Notes under the pieces: generated by a model
Databases searched by the model: none
What the model was told of the DNA's origin: nothing
The model's input: the letters and a program-made list of their open reading frames with translations, nothing else
Source of the DNA: JADJNW01 sp964526645
GTDB lineage: Bacteria; Bacteroidota; Bacteroidia; Chitinophagales; Saprospiraceae
NCBI GenBank assembly: GCA_964526645.1
Contig: CAZGJN010000017.1
Coordinates: forward strand, 1 to 64,000
DNA: 64,000 nucleotides
Direction of reading: 5' to 3'
Shown here: piece by piece, positions 45,582-54,103 of the stretch
Numbering within the stretch: position 1 is the stretch's first letter
How the letters are laid out: the number at the start of each line of letters is the position of its first letter
Made by a program: the position numbers and the translations under genes

Positions 45582-47654
45582 ATGAAAGCAAAACTTGGCA
45601 TTGATATAGGTGGCACTTTCACGGATTTGGTATTCATACAGGAATCACCAAGTAAAATATACTTTGCCAAGGCTTTAACTACCTACCCAGACCCTACCCT
45701 GGGCATCATCAATGGTATCAGGCAGATGATAGAGGAGCATGGTCTGAATATTGGCACTGTGGATAACATCGTGCACGGTACTACATTAGTTACCAATGCA
45801 GTCATTGAACGAAAAGGCGCCAAGACAGGACTGATTACCACCCGAAGCTTCCAAGATGTTTTGGAAATAGGACGCGAGATGCGATACGACATCTATGACA
45901 TCTTCATCAAAATGCCTAAACCTTTGGTGGAAGCGCCATTGCGAGTTGGAGTAGAGGAGAGAATGAACTTCCAGGGGGAAGTCCTTACACCATTGAATGA
46001 ACAAGATTTGCTCGAAAAAAGCCATTATTTAGTCAGTGAAGGCGTTCAAAGTATTGCTATCAGCTTTCTACATGCCTACTCTAACCCTCGACACGAAAGC
46101 ATTGCCGCCGAAATCATACAGAAAACCTTTCCCCACCTCTATGTTTCTACCAGCAGCGATATTATGCCCGAAGTACGCGAATATGAACGCACCAGTGCTA
46201 CGGTCATGAATGCTTACGTGCAACCCCTGACCACCGAATATCTCAACAAGCTGTACAAGGCGCTGTCGGAGTTAGGTTTTTCCGGCAAACTACATATCAT
46301 GGATAGCGCCGGAAGGCTCACCTCAGTCGAAGGTGCATCGAAACACCCGATACATTTGCTCGAAAGCGGCCCTGCAGGCGGCACTATGGCATCTATCTTT
46401 TTCGGCAAAATGACTGGCAGGTCCGATTTCATCGCTTTTGACATGGGCGGCACCACAGCCAAAGCGACGGTCGTCAACCATTTTCAGCCAACGATTACGC
46501 ATCACTTCGAGGCAGCGAGGGAGAAAAGATTCAAGAAAGGCAGCGGTTTGCCCGTAAGAATACCAGTAATTGATATGATTGAAATAGGCGCTGGAGGGGG
46601 CAGTATAGCCAAGGTGGATCACCTGGGGTTATTGAGCGTAGGACCAGAGAGCGCCTCCTCGACACCTGGTCCGGCTTGTTACAACAGAGGTGGTGAATAT
46701 CCTACTGTGACTGATGCGGATTTGGTCTTAGGTTATCTGAATCCCAACTATTTTCTGGGCGGCACCATGAGCCTGGATATCGCTAAGGCGAGATATGCTA
46801 TTGACAAACATATTGCATCGAAACTGAAGATTTCAGTAGAAGAGGCGGCCTGGGGAATACACAGAATTGTCAATGAAAATATGGCTAATGCTGCCAGAGT
46901 GCATATTGTAGAGAAAGGCTTAGACCCCCGACATTTTTCCATGATAGCATTCGGCGGTGCGGGCCCTGTACATGCTTATCACACAGCCAAATTGCTCCAC
47001 TCCCCGGAAGTAATTGTACCCAAGGGGGCAGGTGTACTGAGTGCCTTTGGTTTTTTAGTCAGCCCCGTAGCTAAGGAAGAAATTTTTTCCTACATCTCGG
47101 AACTGACTACGATTGATTGGAGTCTATTAGATCAAAAAATGGAGATTGCCATATCAAGGGCAAGAGATTTTGTCACAAAAGCGGGTAACTCCGAAGGCAA
47201 TATCAACATCCAATGTACATGCGATATGAGGTATAAAGGTCAAGGACATGAGATCTGCGTGCCAATTCCCTTGAAAATTTTGGAGAGTAGGAATGCAACA
47301 GCGCTCTCAAAGCTATTTGAACAAGCCTATCAACAGAAATACGGCAGAACAATAACGGGAATGCGCATTGAAACCATTACATGGAGAATTTTAGCCTCTG
47401 CACCAGCTTCTTTCCTTCATACCAAAACGAATACGAACAACAAAAACATTGCACTACTGAAAGGAAGCAGAAACGTATTTTGGGGCAATGGATATATCGC
47501 TACACCCGTATATAACCGATATGCTATGACCGAACATGATGAACTCGAAGGCCCGTGTATCATAGAGGAACATGAAAGTACCACCATTGTCGGACACGGA
47601 GCACGTGTAACAGCTGATAGCCAAAACAACTTATTCATCAAAATAAATTATTGA
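45582..47654 (+). CDS. Hydantoinase/oxoprolinase subunit A (HyuA-like)
   Basis: The 690-residue protein has the ATP-binding motifs GIDIGGTFTDLVF (residues 4-16) and DMGGTTAKA (about 286-294) and the full length of N-methylhydantoinase A. The family uses ATP to open lactam or hydantoin rings (5-oxoprolinase, N-methylhydantoinase) or to carboxylate ketones (acetone, acetophenone carboxylases). The start is 7 bases after the HapK-like gene; hyuB follows after four bases. Confidence 0.93.
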   Translation: MKAKLGIDIGGTFTDLVFIQESPSKIYFAKALTTYPDPTLGIINGIRQMIEEHGLNIGTVDNIVHGTTLVTNAVIERKGAKTGLITTRSFQDVLEIGREMRYDIYDIFIKMPKPLVEAPLRVGVEERMNFQGEVLTPLNEQDLLEKSHYLVSEGVQSIAISFLHAYSNPRHESIAAEIIQKTFPHLYVSTSSDIMPEVREYERTSATVMNAYVQPLTTEYLNKLYKALSELGFSGKLHIMDSAGRLTSVEGASKHPIHLLESGPAGGTMASIFFGKMTGRSDFIAFDMGGTTAKATVVNHFQPTITHHFEAAREKRFKKGSGLPVRIPVIDMIEIGAGGGSIAKVDHLGLLSVGPESASSTPGPACYNRGGEYPTVTDADLVLGYLNPNYFLGGTMSLDIAKARYAIDKHIASKLKISVEEAAWGIHRIVNENMANAARVHIVEKGLDPRHFSMIAFGGAGPVHAYHTAKLLHSPEVIVPKGAGVLSAFGFLVSPVAKEEIFSYISELTTIDWSLLDQKMEIAISRARDFVTKAGNSEGNINIQCTCDMRYKGQGHEICVPIPLKILESRNATALSKLFEQAYQQKYGRTITGMRIETITWRILASAPASFLHTKTNTNNKNIALLKGSRNVFWGNGYIATPVYNRYAMTEHDELEGPCIIEEHESTTIVGHGARVTADSQNNLFIKINY

Positions 47655-47658
47655 AGCT

Positions 47659-49260
47659 ATGGAGGGGAATACATTGACACGCAGCACAGTATTTTCAGCC
47701 ATAGATTTAAGTATCCTGTGGTCGAGGCTGATCTCTATAGTGGATGAAGCCGGTACAACATTGCAGCGCACTGCTTTCTCTTCCGTCACCAGGGAAAGTG
47801 CTGACTTTGCTGTGGTGTTGATGAATGTTCGCGGGGAGTCCCTGGCTCAGTCCAGTGTGAGTGTACCATCTTTTCTCGGGGTTTTACCTTTTCTGGTAAA
47901 GGCGCTTATTAAAGATTACTTTCCACTTGACTCCTGGGAAGAAGGGGATGTCGTCATCACCAACGACCCCTGGCTTTGCGCTGGACACAAACCAGATATC
48001 GGCATTGTTACGCCCATATTCAATCCATACAAAAGGTTGATAGGCTTTATTGGATGCATAGCTCACAGCCCCGATATTGGGGGCACGCTTTGGGGTGCCA
48101 ACGCAAAGGACTATTACGAAGAGGGATTGCACATTCCACCCATGAAACTGTACGAAAAGGATATACCGAATGAATTGCTTTTCAACCTCATCAGGCACAA
48201 CGTGAGGGCAGCAGATCAAACAATTGGAGACATCCTGGCACAAGTGGCAGCCAATAGACAAGGCGTAGCCTCATTGCTCAAGATGATGGAAGAAAATGAT
48301 TTAAATGACCTGGAAGTATTAGGGAATAGCATCATCGAAGCCTCCGAAAATGCCATGCGCAGCGCCATCCTTGCTGCACCGGATGGCGTGTACAGCGCAT
48401 CCTATCAAGGCGATGGGGATGGTGTCAAGCATCCTATTCATATTCAATGTACCTTGACCATCTCAGGCGATGAAATTGAAGTGGACTATGAGGGCACATC
48501 TCCTGCTCATCCTTTAGCCATCAATGCGGTACTGAACTACGTTTTTGCCTATACTGCCTATCCCATCAAATGTATATTTAGCCCCGACATTCCTAACAAT
48601 GAAGGCAGCTTTCGCCCCATAAAAGTAAAAGCACCTGAAGGTTCGTTATTGAATGCAAAAAAACCGTCACCACTGGGTGCCAGAAACGTGACCGGAAATT
48701 TGCTCTACGCACCTGTGATGCTCGCACTCAGTCAGGCATTGCCCGATAGGGTTCAAGCTGACTGCGGAGCGGCAGTATGGGTGATGGTCTTGAGTGGCAA
48801 GGGCTATGACGACAATGAGTTTGTCGAATACTTATTTCTGGCGGGCGGATATGGCGCAAGGAATGGTTTCGACGGCGAACCGACCCTCTGTTATCCTACT
48901 AATGTAGCCAATGTCCCGATCGAAATATTCGAATGCGACGCACCTGTTCTGGTGACCACTAAATCGCTAATTCCTGACAGCGGCGGCAAAGGAAAATATC
49001 GCGGTGGAGCAGGACAAAGATTTGCCTACAAGAATACAGGTAAGCACCCTCTTCAGATTAGTAATGTTACAGAAAAAATCAATCATCGGGCTTATGGTCT
49101 CTTTGGGGGTGAACCCGGCAAACAGGGTGCCGTTTATATAATGACTACCCATGGGGAAAAAAGATTTACACCCCCAAAGGGTCACGACGTACTACTCCCG
49201 GGAGAGGAATTAGTCATGGAACTGCCCGGTGGTGGCGGATATGGCGCCATGGAACAATGA
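47659..49260 (+). CDS. Hydantoinase/oxoprolinase subunit B (HyuB-like)
   Basis: The 533-residue protein has the HyuB features ERESADFAVVL-like near the N-terminus (here RESADFAVVLMN), DVVITNDPWL, and the C-terminal GGAGQRFAYKN and LPGGGGYG. It is the partner of HyuA in an ATP-dependent ring-opening or carboxylating complex. The third subunit found in carboxylases is absent here, so ring hydrolysis is more likely than carboxylation. Confidence 0.92.
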   Translation: MEGNTLTRSTVFSAIDLSILWSRLISIVDEAGTTLQRTAFSSVTRESADFAVVLMNVRGESLAQSSVSVPSFLGVLPFLVKALIKDYFPLDSWEEGDVVITNDPWLCAGHKPDIGIVTPIFNPYKRLIGFIGCIAHSPDIGGTLWGANAKDYYEEGLHIPPMKLYEKDIPNELLFNLIRHNVRAADQTIGDILAQVAANRQGVASLLKMMEENDLNDLEVLGNSIIEASENAMRSAILAAPDGVYSASYQGDGDGVKHPIHIQCTLTISGDEIEVDYEGTSPAHPLAINAVLNYVFAYTAYPIKCIFSPDIPNNEGSFRPIKVKAPEGSLLNAKKPSPLGARNVTGNLLYAPVMLALSQALPDRVQADCGAAVWVMVLSGKGYDDNEFVEYLFLAGGYGARNGFDGEPTLCYPTNVANVPIEIFECDAPVLVTTKSLIPDSGGKGKYRGGAGQRFAYKNTGKHPLQISNVTEKINHRAYGLFGGEPGKQGAVYIMTTHGEKRFTPPKGHDVLLPGEELVMELPGGGGYGAMEQ

Positions 49261-49306
49261 AATGTATTGCTATCGTTATAAAAAATGGTGCTGGCTCATA
49301 CATAAT

Positions 49307-49375
49307 GTGTGGATGTGATTTCGTAAATCTCAAAGATTTGTGAAATCTGAACAACAAAACAACCGTTTTGACCCA
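49307..49375. repeat. Palindromic intergenic repeat, copy B
   Basis: GTGTGGATGTGATTTCG, TAAATCT and the matching AGATTTGTGAAATC form the inner stem, and AACCGTTTTGACCCA closes it. It fills the gap between hyuB and the methyltransferase gene, an operon boundary in the cluster. Confidence 0.75.
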
Positions 49376-49396
49376 CTATCTAAAAAATCATAAAAT

Positions 49397-50590
49397 ATGT
49401 CTTATCAATTACCTCCTGTTTACACGAAACTAAAAAAACACGATGTGTTTCCGGAGTTGGATCATGACGAGCGTGCGCGTTATAATTATTTGTCCAACCT
49501 CAATAGATTCATCTCCACTGTGATTGCTCCTGGCAACAAGATTGCCTTTGACAAAAAGGTCGCTCCGGCATTTGAGCGAGAGAAGGGAAGAACATTTCAG
49601 TCCAGAAAAGAGGTGAAGGATGCCATTTCCAAAGATCCAATTTATCAAATGTGGGCAGCCTTGCGGCGCTGCACAATGGAGATGCGGCAGCAGAACGGAC
49701 GCTCCATCGTGCTGCGGCAGGCGAGAGAGCTTGCCATCAAAGCAGAGCTGGTCAATGGCAACAATCCTAATCTCCTTCTGAAAAAGGGTTTTCAAGTGCC
49801 GAAATATCTCACTCATGTGGACAATCACCTCATGCCCGGCAGCTATCATACCGAGTACTTCGATGGTGATGTAGCCAACGCCGCTAATTATGACAGTGGC
49901 ATTTTTGTAACCACTGCGGGCATGTTGGGCTCCCTCACCGATGGAGGTGGACAAGCCATCGCCAAATGGGTGAAAGAAACCTACCCTGATTTTAAACCCA
50001 AAAGGATTCTGGATGTCGGTTGTGGTTTGGGGCACAACACGCTTCCCATCGCTGCTATGTACCCCGACGCTGAGGTAGTTGCCATTGATGCTGGCGCGCC
50101 TATGCTTCGCTATGGAGCAGCGAGGGCAAAAGCCCTGGGGGTCAACAATGTAAAATTTGTACAAATGAACGCGGAAGAGATGTCTGAATTTGAGGATGCT
50201 TCCTTCGACTGGGTGCAGACTACCATGTTTTTGCATGAGACGGGGGGAAAAGCCATTCATAAGATATTCAAGGAAATCAATCGTGTCTTGGCGCCTGGAG
50301 GTTTGAATCTGAACATCGAACAGCCCCAGTACACACCAGAGATGAGTTACTACGAACAGTTTATGCGCGACTGGGATGCTTTTTACAACGCTGAGCCATA
50401 CTGGGGGCATATGCACGACCTCCAACCGGAAGACCTCATGGAAGAAGCAGGCGTGGACAGAAGCAACTTTATGCAAATCGGGGTGAGAGCAGTAAATGAC
50501 CTGGATGAGAAAAAACAAGACGGTAAAGTTGCCGAGGATTTCGGTCGCACTCCTGTCTGGAATGTTTTCGGCGGATGGAAGAAAAAATAA
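49397..50590 (+). CDS. Class I SAM-dependent methyltransferase
   Basis: The 397-residue protein has a long N-terminal helical extension (about 1-190) followed by a Rossmann methyltransferase domain with ILDVGCGLG (204-212) and the acidic EVVAIDAG. The extension and the aromatic motif GSYHTEYFDGD suggest a substrate-specific methyltransferase. The next two genes follow closely. The acceptor is unknown. Confidence 0.85.
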   Translation: MSYQLPPVYTKLKKHDVFPELDHDERARYNYLSNLNRFISTVIAPGNKIAFDKKVAPAFEREKGRTFQSRKEVKDAISKDPIYQMWAALRRCTMEMRQQNGRSIVLRQARELAIKAELVNGNNPNLLLKKGFQVPKYLTHVDNHLMPGSYHTEYFDGDVANAANYDSGIFVTTAGMLGSLTDGGGQAIAKWVKETYPDFKPKRILDVGCGLGHNTLPIAAMYPDAEVVAIDAGAPMLRYGAARAKALGVNNVKFVQMNAEEMSEFEDASFDWVQTTMFLHETGGKAIHKIFKEINRVLAPGGLNLNIEQPQYTPEMSYYEQFMRDWDAFYNAEPYWGHMHDLQPEDLMEEAGVDRSNFMQIGVRAVNDLDEKKQDGKVAEDFGRTPVWNVFGGWKKK

Positions 50591-50619
50591 TTTTTGTTGA
50601 AATTTTTAAACATTGAAAA

Positions 50620-51042
50620 ATGAAAAATATTGAAATGTCCACCGCGCACTCAAGTGGAGTAGAAAGCCCTGCGTTTGACACCAGCCACATCAACGATATT
50701 TTGATAGCAAGCGATAAATCGAAGGGGGGGCGTCCATATTTTTTTGATGATCCAACCGTGGAGAAGGTGCTCAACATAGCTATGGCTGTAGCTACCGAGT
50801 TAGCTGTTGTAAGAGAACGATTAGACACGCTGGAAAGGGTACTGGAGCAAAAGGGCATCTCTGTAAGAGCAGCTATTGAAAATTTTGAACCGAATGATAC
50901 AGAAGCAGAAGAAAGACAATCGCTGCATGCTCGATATATAGCCAGAATTTTGAGGATTGTCCAGCAGGAGATTCAGGCAGTGGCAAATCCTGAAAACAAT
51001 AAAGACATGCATACCATAGCGGATGAAATCAATCAAATGTAG
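50620..51042 (+). CDS. Conserved hypothetical protein
   Basis: The 140-residue protein has GRPYFFDDPTVEKVLNIAM, then a helical ELAVVRERLDTLERVLEQKG and a charged C-terminal helix. I do not recognise a family. The predicted coiled helices suggest a partner subunit, perhaps of the methyltransferase. It overlaps the next gene's region closely (stop at 51042, next start 51045). Confidence 0.65.
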   Translation: MKNIEMSTAHSSGVESPAFDTSHINDILIASDKSKGGRPYFFDDPTVEKVLNIAMAVATELAVVRERLDTLERVLEQKGISVRAAIENFEPNDTEAEERQSLHARYIARILRIVQQEIQAVANPENNKDMHTIADEINQM

Positions 51043-51044
51043 TG

Positions 51045-51479
51045 ATGTCAAGTGTAGAATTTATCAATGACTTTTACAGGGCGATCATTCACAAAGAGGT
51101 GGACAAGATTGCAGATGCTTATGCTCAAAGTGAAGATACCTACGTGATTTTGGAAGGTCCGAGATTAGCAACCAAAGGATACAACCAGATTGCCTCCGGT
51201 TGGAAAGATTTCTGCAGCAGTAAAATCGAACTAAAGGCTATCCAGTGGGTGGATGGCCCGTGGGTGTACGAAAACGACTATTCTGCAAGTTTGATAGGCA
51301 TCATCGAATTGGGTGTTGATGTTGACGGTTTATTTAAAAAATTGACGTACAGGGTCAGTTTTACACTTAAAAGAGAAAACTCAAAGTACTACATCATTCA
51401 TGAGCATGTATCAGGAGCTTTGAGCGACCCATATGGCATTGGTGATTGGAAAAAGAAAATCGCAACCAATACAAAATAA
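51045..51479 (+). CDS. NTF2-like (SnoaL/DUF4440-type) protein
   Basis: The 144-residue protein has the cone-shaped NTF2-like pattern: an N-terminal helix FINDFYRAIIHKEVDKIADAY, an ASGWKDFCSS helix and three long strands with RVSFTLKREN and YYIIHEHVSG. The fold binds or isomerises small hydrophobic substrates. I chose the ATG at 51045 (a GTG three bases earlier is alternative). It ends 19 bases before the VOC-like gene. Confidence 0.75.
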   Translation: MSSVEFINDFYRAIIHKEVDKIADAYAQSEDTYVILEGPRLATKGYNQIASGWKDFCSSKIELKAIQWVDGPWVYENDYSASLIGIIELGVDVDGLFKKLTYRVSFTLKRENSKYYIIHEHVSGALSDPYGIGDWKKKIATNTK

Positions 51480-51498
51480 ATTAGCAATCAATATCAAT

Positions 51499-52623
51499 AT
51501 GAAATTCCCTAACCATACAAAAGCGATTTCAATCGCACTCATCTTTTTTTGTAATGCGGTTCTGTGGAGTCAAAATAGCGAATACCAAACCGGCATTTCG
51601 GGCGTATATGAAGTGGTACATGCTGTTGAGGATATACCTTTCTCGATTCAATATTGGGCGCAATACGGCTTCACTGTCATAGACAGCGCGCACATCTCCC
51701 AGGAAGAGGCAAAAAAACGCTACGGCGTTGCATCCGAGCTACAAAGCTATAGGCTTCAAAACGGCGATATAGATAGCCACGGTTTACTCCGCCTATGGAA
51801 ATGGAAAAATCCCAGCGGTCCGGGTGTAGGATACAGCGAACCTGAAACCATTGGCTCCAGAATGTCCGTAATGAAGACCAACGACATTATGCGAATATAC
51901 GATGTGTACGATTTTCTCCGCCAAGAGAAGAAGCCTTGGCTACCTACCGAACCAATAACAGATGACTTGTTTGGGTTGAATAAAGGCAACAAAGACTTTA
52001 TCAACAGGCCTGTATTAGTTAGAGAAAATGCAGTGTATGGAGAATATTTTAATCACGTTTTTTTTCAACGATACGGCTACGAAATACCAGGCTACGGCAC
52101 GATCCATCCTGAAACGCCACTGAAAACCAGTGAATTTACTCATCATGACTGGATTATACCCGGAAAAAACATGGAAGCCCTCCGATATCTGACAGAAGTG
52201 TTGGGATTGAAAGCCGAAAATGCCCCAGAAATCAATGGCGATTGGCAGAAAGGACCAAAGAGAGTCTTTATGATGAAAGATGGATATACGCACATCTACC
52301 AAGGTTTTGTATCGCCCAATAACATCTGCGGCAAGCTCAAATTTTTTATTCCACTCGCTCCAAAGCCTGATAGGTCTGATTATCAACAATTGGGTCAATT
52401 AGGCACTACGATGCACACCTTCTTCGCCCCCGATATCAACGTAATCAGAAACAAAGCCATCCATTATCCAGGCTTGACTGTCGGAGAAATCATCAAAAAT
52501 GAATTTGGGGAGTACGCCTTCCTCCTCAAGGATAGCGTAGGCATCACCTGGCAAATTATCGAAAAGAACGATACCAAAAACAAACCGGAAACCACAGTCA
52601 AATTTATTTTTACCAACAACTAA
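51499..52623 (+). CDS. Glyoxalase/VOC-like secreted protein, two domains
   Basis: From the ATG at 51499 the protein has 374 residues with a signal peptide (MKFPNHTKAISIALIFFC, then NAVLWSQ). The mature part appears to hold two VOC-type domains, starting at VYEVVHAVEDIPFSIQYW and at HHDWIIPGKNMEALRYL. VOC proteins are metal-dependent lyases, isomerases or dioxygenases; a dioxygenase-like role in ring cleavage is possible but not shown. It lies in the periplasm or on the surface. Confidence 0.7.
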   Translation: MKFPNHTKAISIALIFFCNAVLWSQNSEYQTGISGVYEVVHAVEDIPFSIQYWAQYGFTVIDSAHISQEEAKKRYGVASELQSYRLQNGDIDSHGLLRLWKWKNPSGPGVGYSEPETIGSRMSVMKTNDIMRIYDVYDFLRQEKKPWLPTEPITDDLFGLNKGNKDFINRPVLVRENAVYGEYFNHVFFQRYGYEIPGYGTIHPETPLKTSEFTHHDWIIPGKNMEALRYLTEVLGLKAENAPEINGDWQKGPKRVFMMKDGYTHIYQGFVSPNNICGKLKFFIPLAPKPDRSDYQQLGQLGTTMHTFFAPDINVIRNKAIHYPGLTVGEIIKNEFGEYAFLLKDSVGITWQIIEKNDTKNKPETTVKFIFTNN

Positions 52624-52635
52624 TCCTTAATCACG

Positions 52636-53541
52636 ATGAGCAATCGCTTTTGGCTTTTCTTAATAGCAATATTGATAGTTTGTACGCATTCATATGGTCA
52701 AAAAGTAAGCGCCCCCAAAGGCAAAAAGCAAAAAAACAGCCAGGTCTTACAGTTAGACCTCAGCAGACCAGAAGACAATCTCAAAGCATTTGTAAAAATG
52801 AGGGCGAGTTTGGATACCAATGAGGTGACTGTCTATTATTGGACAGGTAGGATTTATACCTACATAGAAGGGCAAAGAGCCACGCCGCTTTTTGACCTGG
52901 AAGCCATGAATATCGCCATTATAAAACAAGAGGGCGACGATTATAAAATGCTAACTCGCGAAGCAGCTGTGTATCGAGATATCAAAACGGGAAAAATCCT
53001 TGAGAAATGGTTCAATCCTTTCATCAACGATAGTGTTGATGTCATACAAGTGTGGAATGATCCTGTCAACCAGCATTTGCAGCTAAAAGGAAGATTGGGA
53101 GATTGGGGTGTGCCTTACAAAAAACTTGGCAATGGACGCATCGCTATGTATTCCGACATATTTTTGCTGTATCCATCGCCCCTGCCTGCAAAAGATTTTC
53201 CGGAAAACAGTAGATCCGACCAGTACCAGGCAGCAGAGTTATTTCAATTCTTTATGGATGAAAAGTCATTGCTGAATCCGAAGACAAAAAATATTTATTC
53301 CGAGGTGGGATGGACCCGAATCTCTGATTTTCTACCCTGGATGAGAATGGGAAGCCGCCCTGGCTATTTAGTATATCAATGCAGGGGCTATAAAACAGAT
53401 GGCGGATTTGAAACACTTCCTCAGGATTTTAAAAATTATATTTTACAACACCAACCTGAATTTGCCTCGCCCCCAAAAAAATACACAAGCCCCAATATGA
53501 CCAGTTGGAAGTATTTCAAAGAAATCCATGGAAAGCAGTAA
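52636..53541 (+). CDS. DUF1838 family protein, exported, second copy
   Basis: The 301-residue protein has a signal peptide (MSNRFWLFLIAILIVCTHSYG) and a DUF1838 domain that shows WTRISDFLPWMRMGSRPG and LVYQCRGYKT, then LPQDFKNYILQHQPEFASPP. It is a distant paralogue of 43132-43914. It follows the VOC-like gene by 12 bases and ends the 49-53 kb gene set. Confidence 0.78.
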   Translation: MSNRFWLFLIAILIVCTHSYGQKVSAPKGKKQKNSQVLQLDLSRPEDNLKAFVKMRASLDTNEVTVYYWTGRIYTYIEGQRATPLFDLEAMNIAIIKQEGDDYKMLTREAAVYRDIKTGKILEKWFNPFINDSVDVIQVWNDPVNQHLQLKGRLGDWGVPYKKLGNGRIAMYSDIFLLYPSPLPAKDFPENSRSDQYQAAELFQFFMDEKSLLNPKTKNIYSEVGWTRISDFLPWMRMGSRPGYLVYQCRGYKTDGGFETLPQDFKNYILQHQPEFASPPKKYTSPNMTSWKYFKEIHGKQ

Positions 53542-53556
53542 AATACTTGGTAGTAG

Positions 53557-53634
53557 TAGGTAAAAAGTGTGGACGAGATTTCGTAAATCTTTGAGATTTG
53601 CCAAATCTGAATAAAAAACAATCGTTTTGACCCA
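53557..53634. repeat. Palindromic intergenic repeat, copy C
   Basis: TAGGTAAAAAGTGTGGACG leads into GATTTCGTAAATC, with the matching GATTTGCCAAATC and an end AATCGTTTTGACCCA. It starts 15 bases after the DUF1838 stop, at an operon end. A small hairpin GGATAC/GTATCC follows at about 53664. Confidence 0.75.
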
Positions 53635-54103
53635 CCATAAAAAAAATCTGGGTTTGACGCTTCGGATACCGGAAGTATCCTGGAGAAATCCTCTGGAAAA
53701 TTTGCAAAACACCTATTAGATATAAGTTTTTTCGAACGGTTCTCCATAGATTTAATTTCCTATAATAAAAAAGTCAGCATAAAATTTTTTCAGTTAACTA
53801 ATTTAACTATTTTTGTGAAGTAGTTAAGTCAATTAACTATACTTATTTTCATTTCACAAATACCGGTATTTCGACTGTTTTTGATTGAGAAAATGGAATT
53901 GTAATTGACTCCATTCTTCGAATTGCTATTTTTCATGGACTGATTTCAAATATTTTTTAAATGCAAAAAAAATTATTTGAAATCCTTCGCTTCAAAAACA
54001 AAATTTTGTGATCAAATGCTTTTGCATCGCTTTTCAGTCTTGGGGCAATTCTCATTATCGAAGCCAAAAATAGTCGAACTGTCAGTAATCAAATATTAAA
54101 GCC
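53635..54103. other. Leader and promoter region of the TonB receptor
   Basis: This stretch has the promoter with two operator-like palindromes (53792-53839) and, further down, an 11-base inverted repeat GATTTCAAATA/TATTTGAAATC (53942-53952 and 53974-53984) with A/T tracts in its loop. The untranslated leader is about 280 bases, unusually long. Confidence 0.6.
53792..53839 (+). promoter_or_regulatory. Promoter of the TonB receptor with two palindromic operators
   Basis: AGTTAA-N5-TTAACT (53792-53808) and TAGTTAA-N5-TTAACTA (53821-53839) are two perfect palindromes about 30 bases centre to centre. The -7 box TATTTTTG (53808-53815) lies between them. This is how repressors of the MarR type often cover a promoter. 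A marR gene lies at the right end of the window. Confidence 0.65.

Noticed and set aside
49430..50518. A 362-codon open frame opposite the methyltransferase gene
   Set aside because: It lies fully inside a gene with clear SAM-binding motifs and shows no domain of its own.
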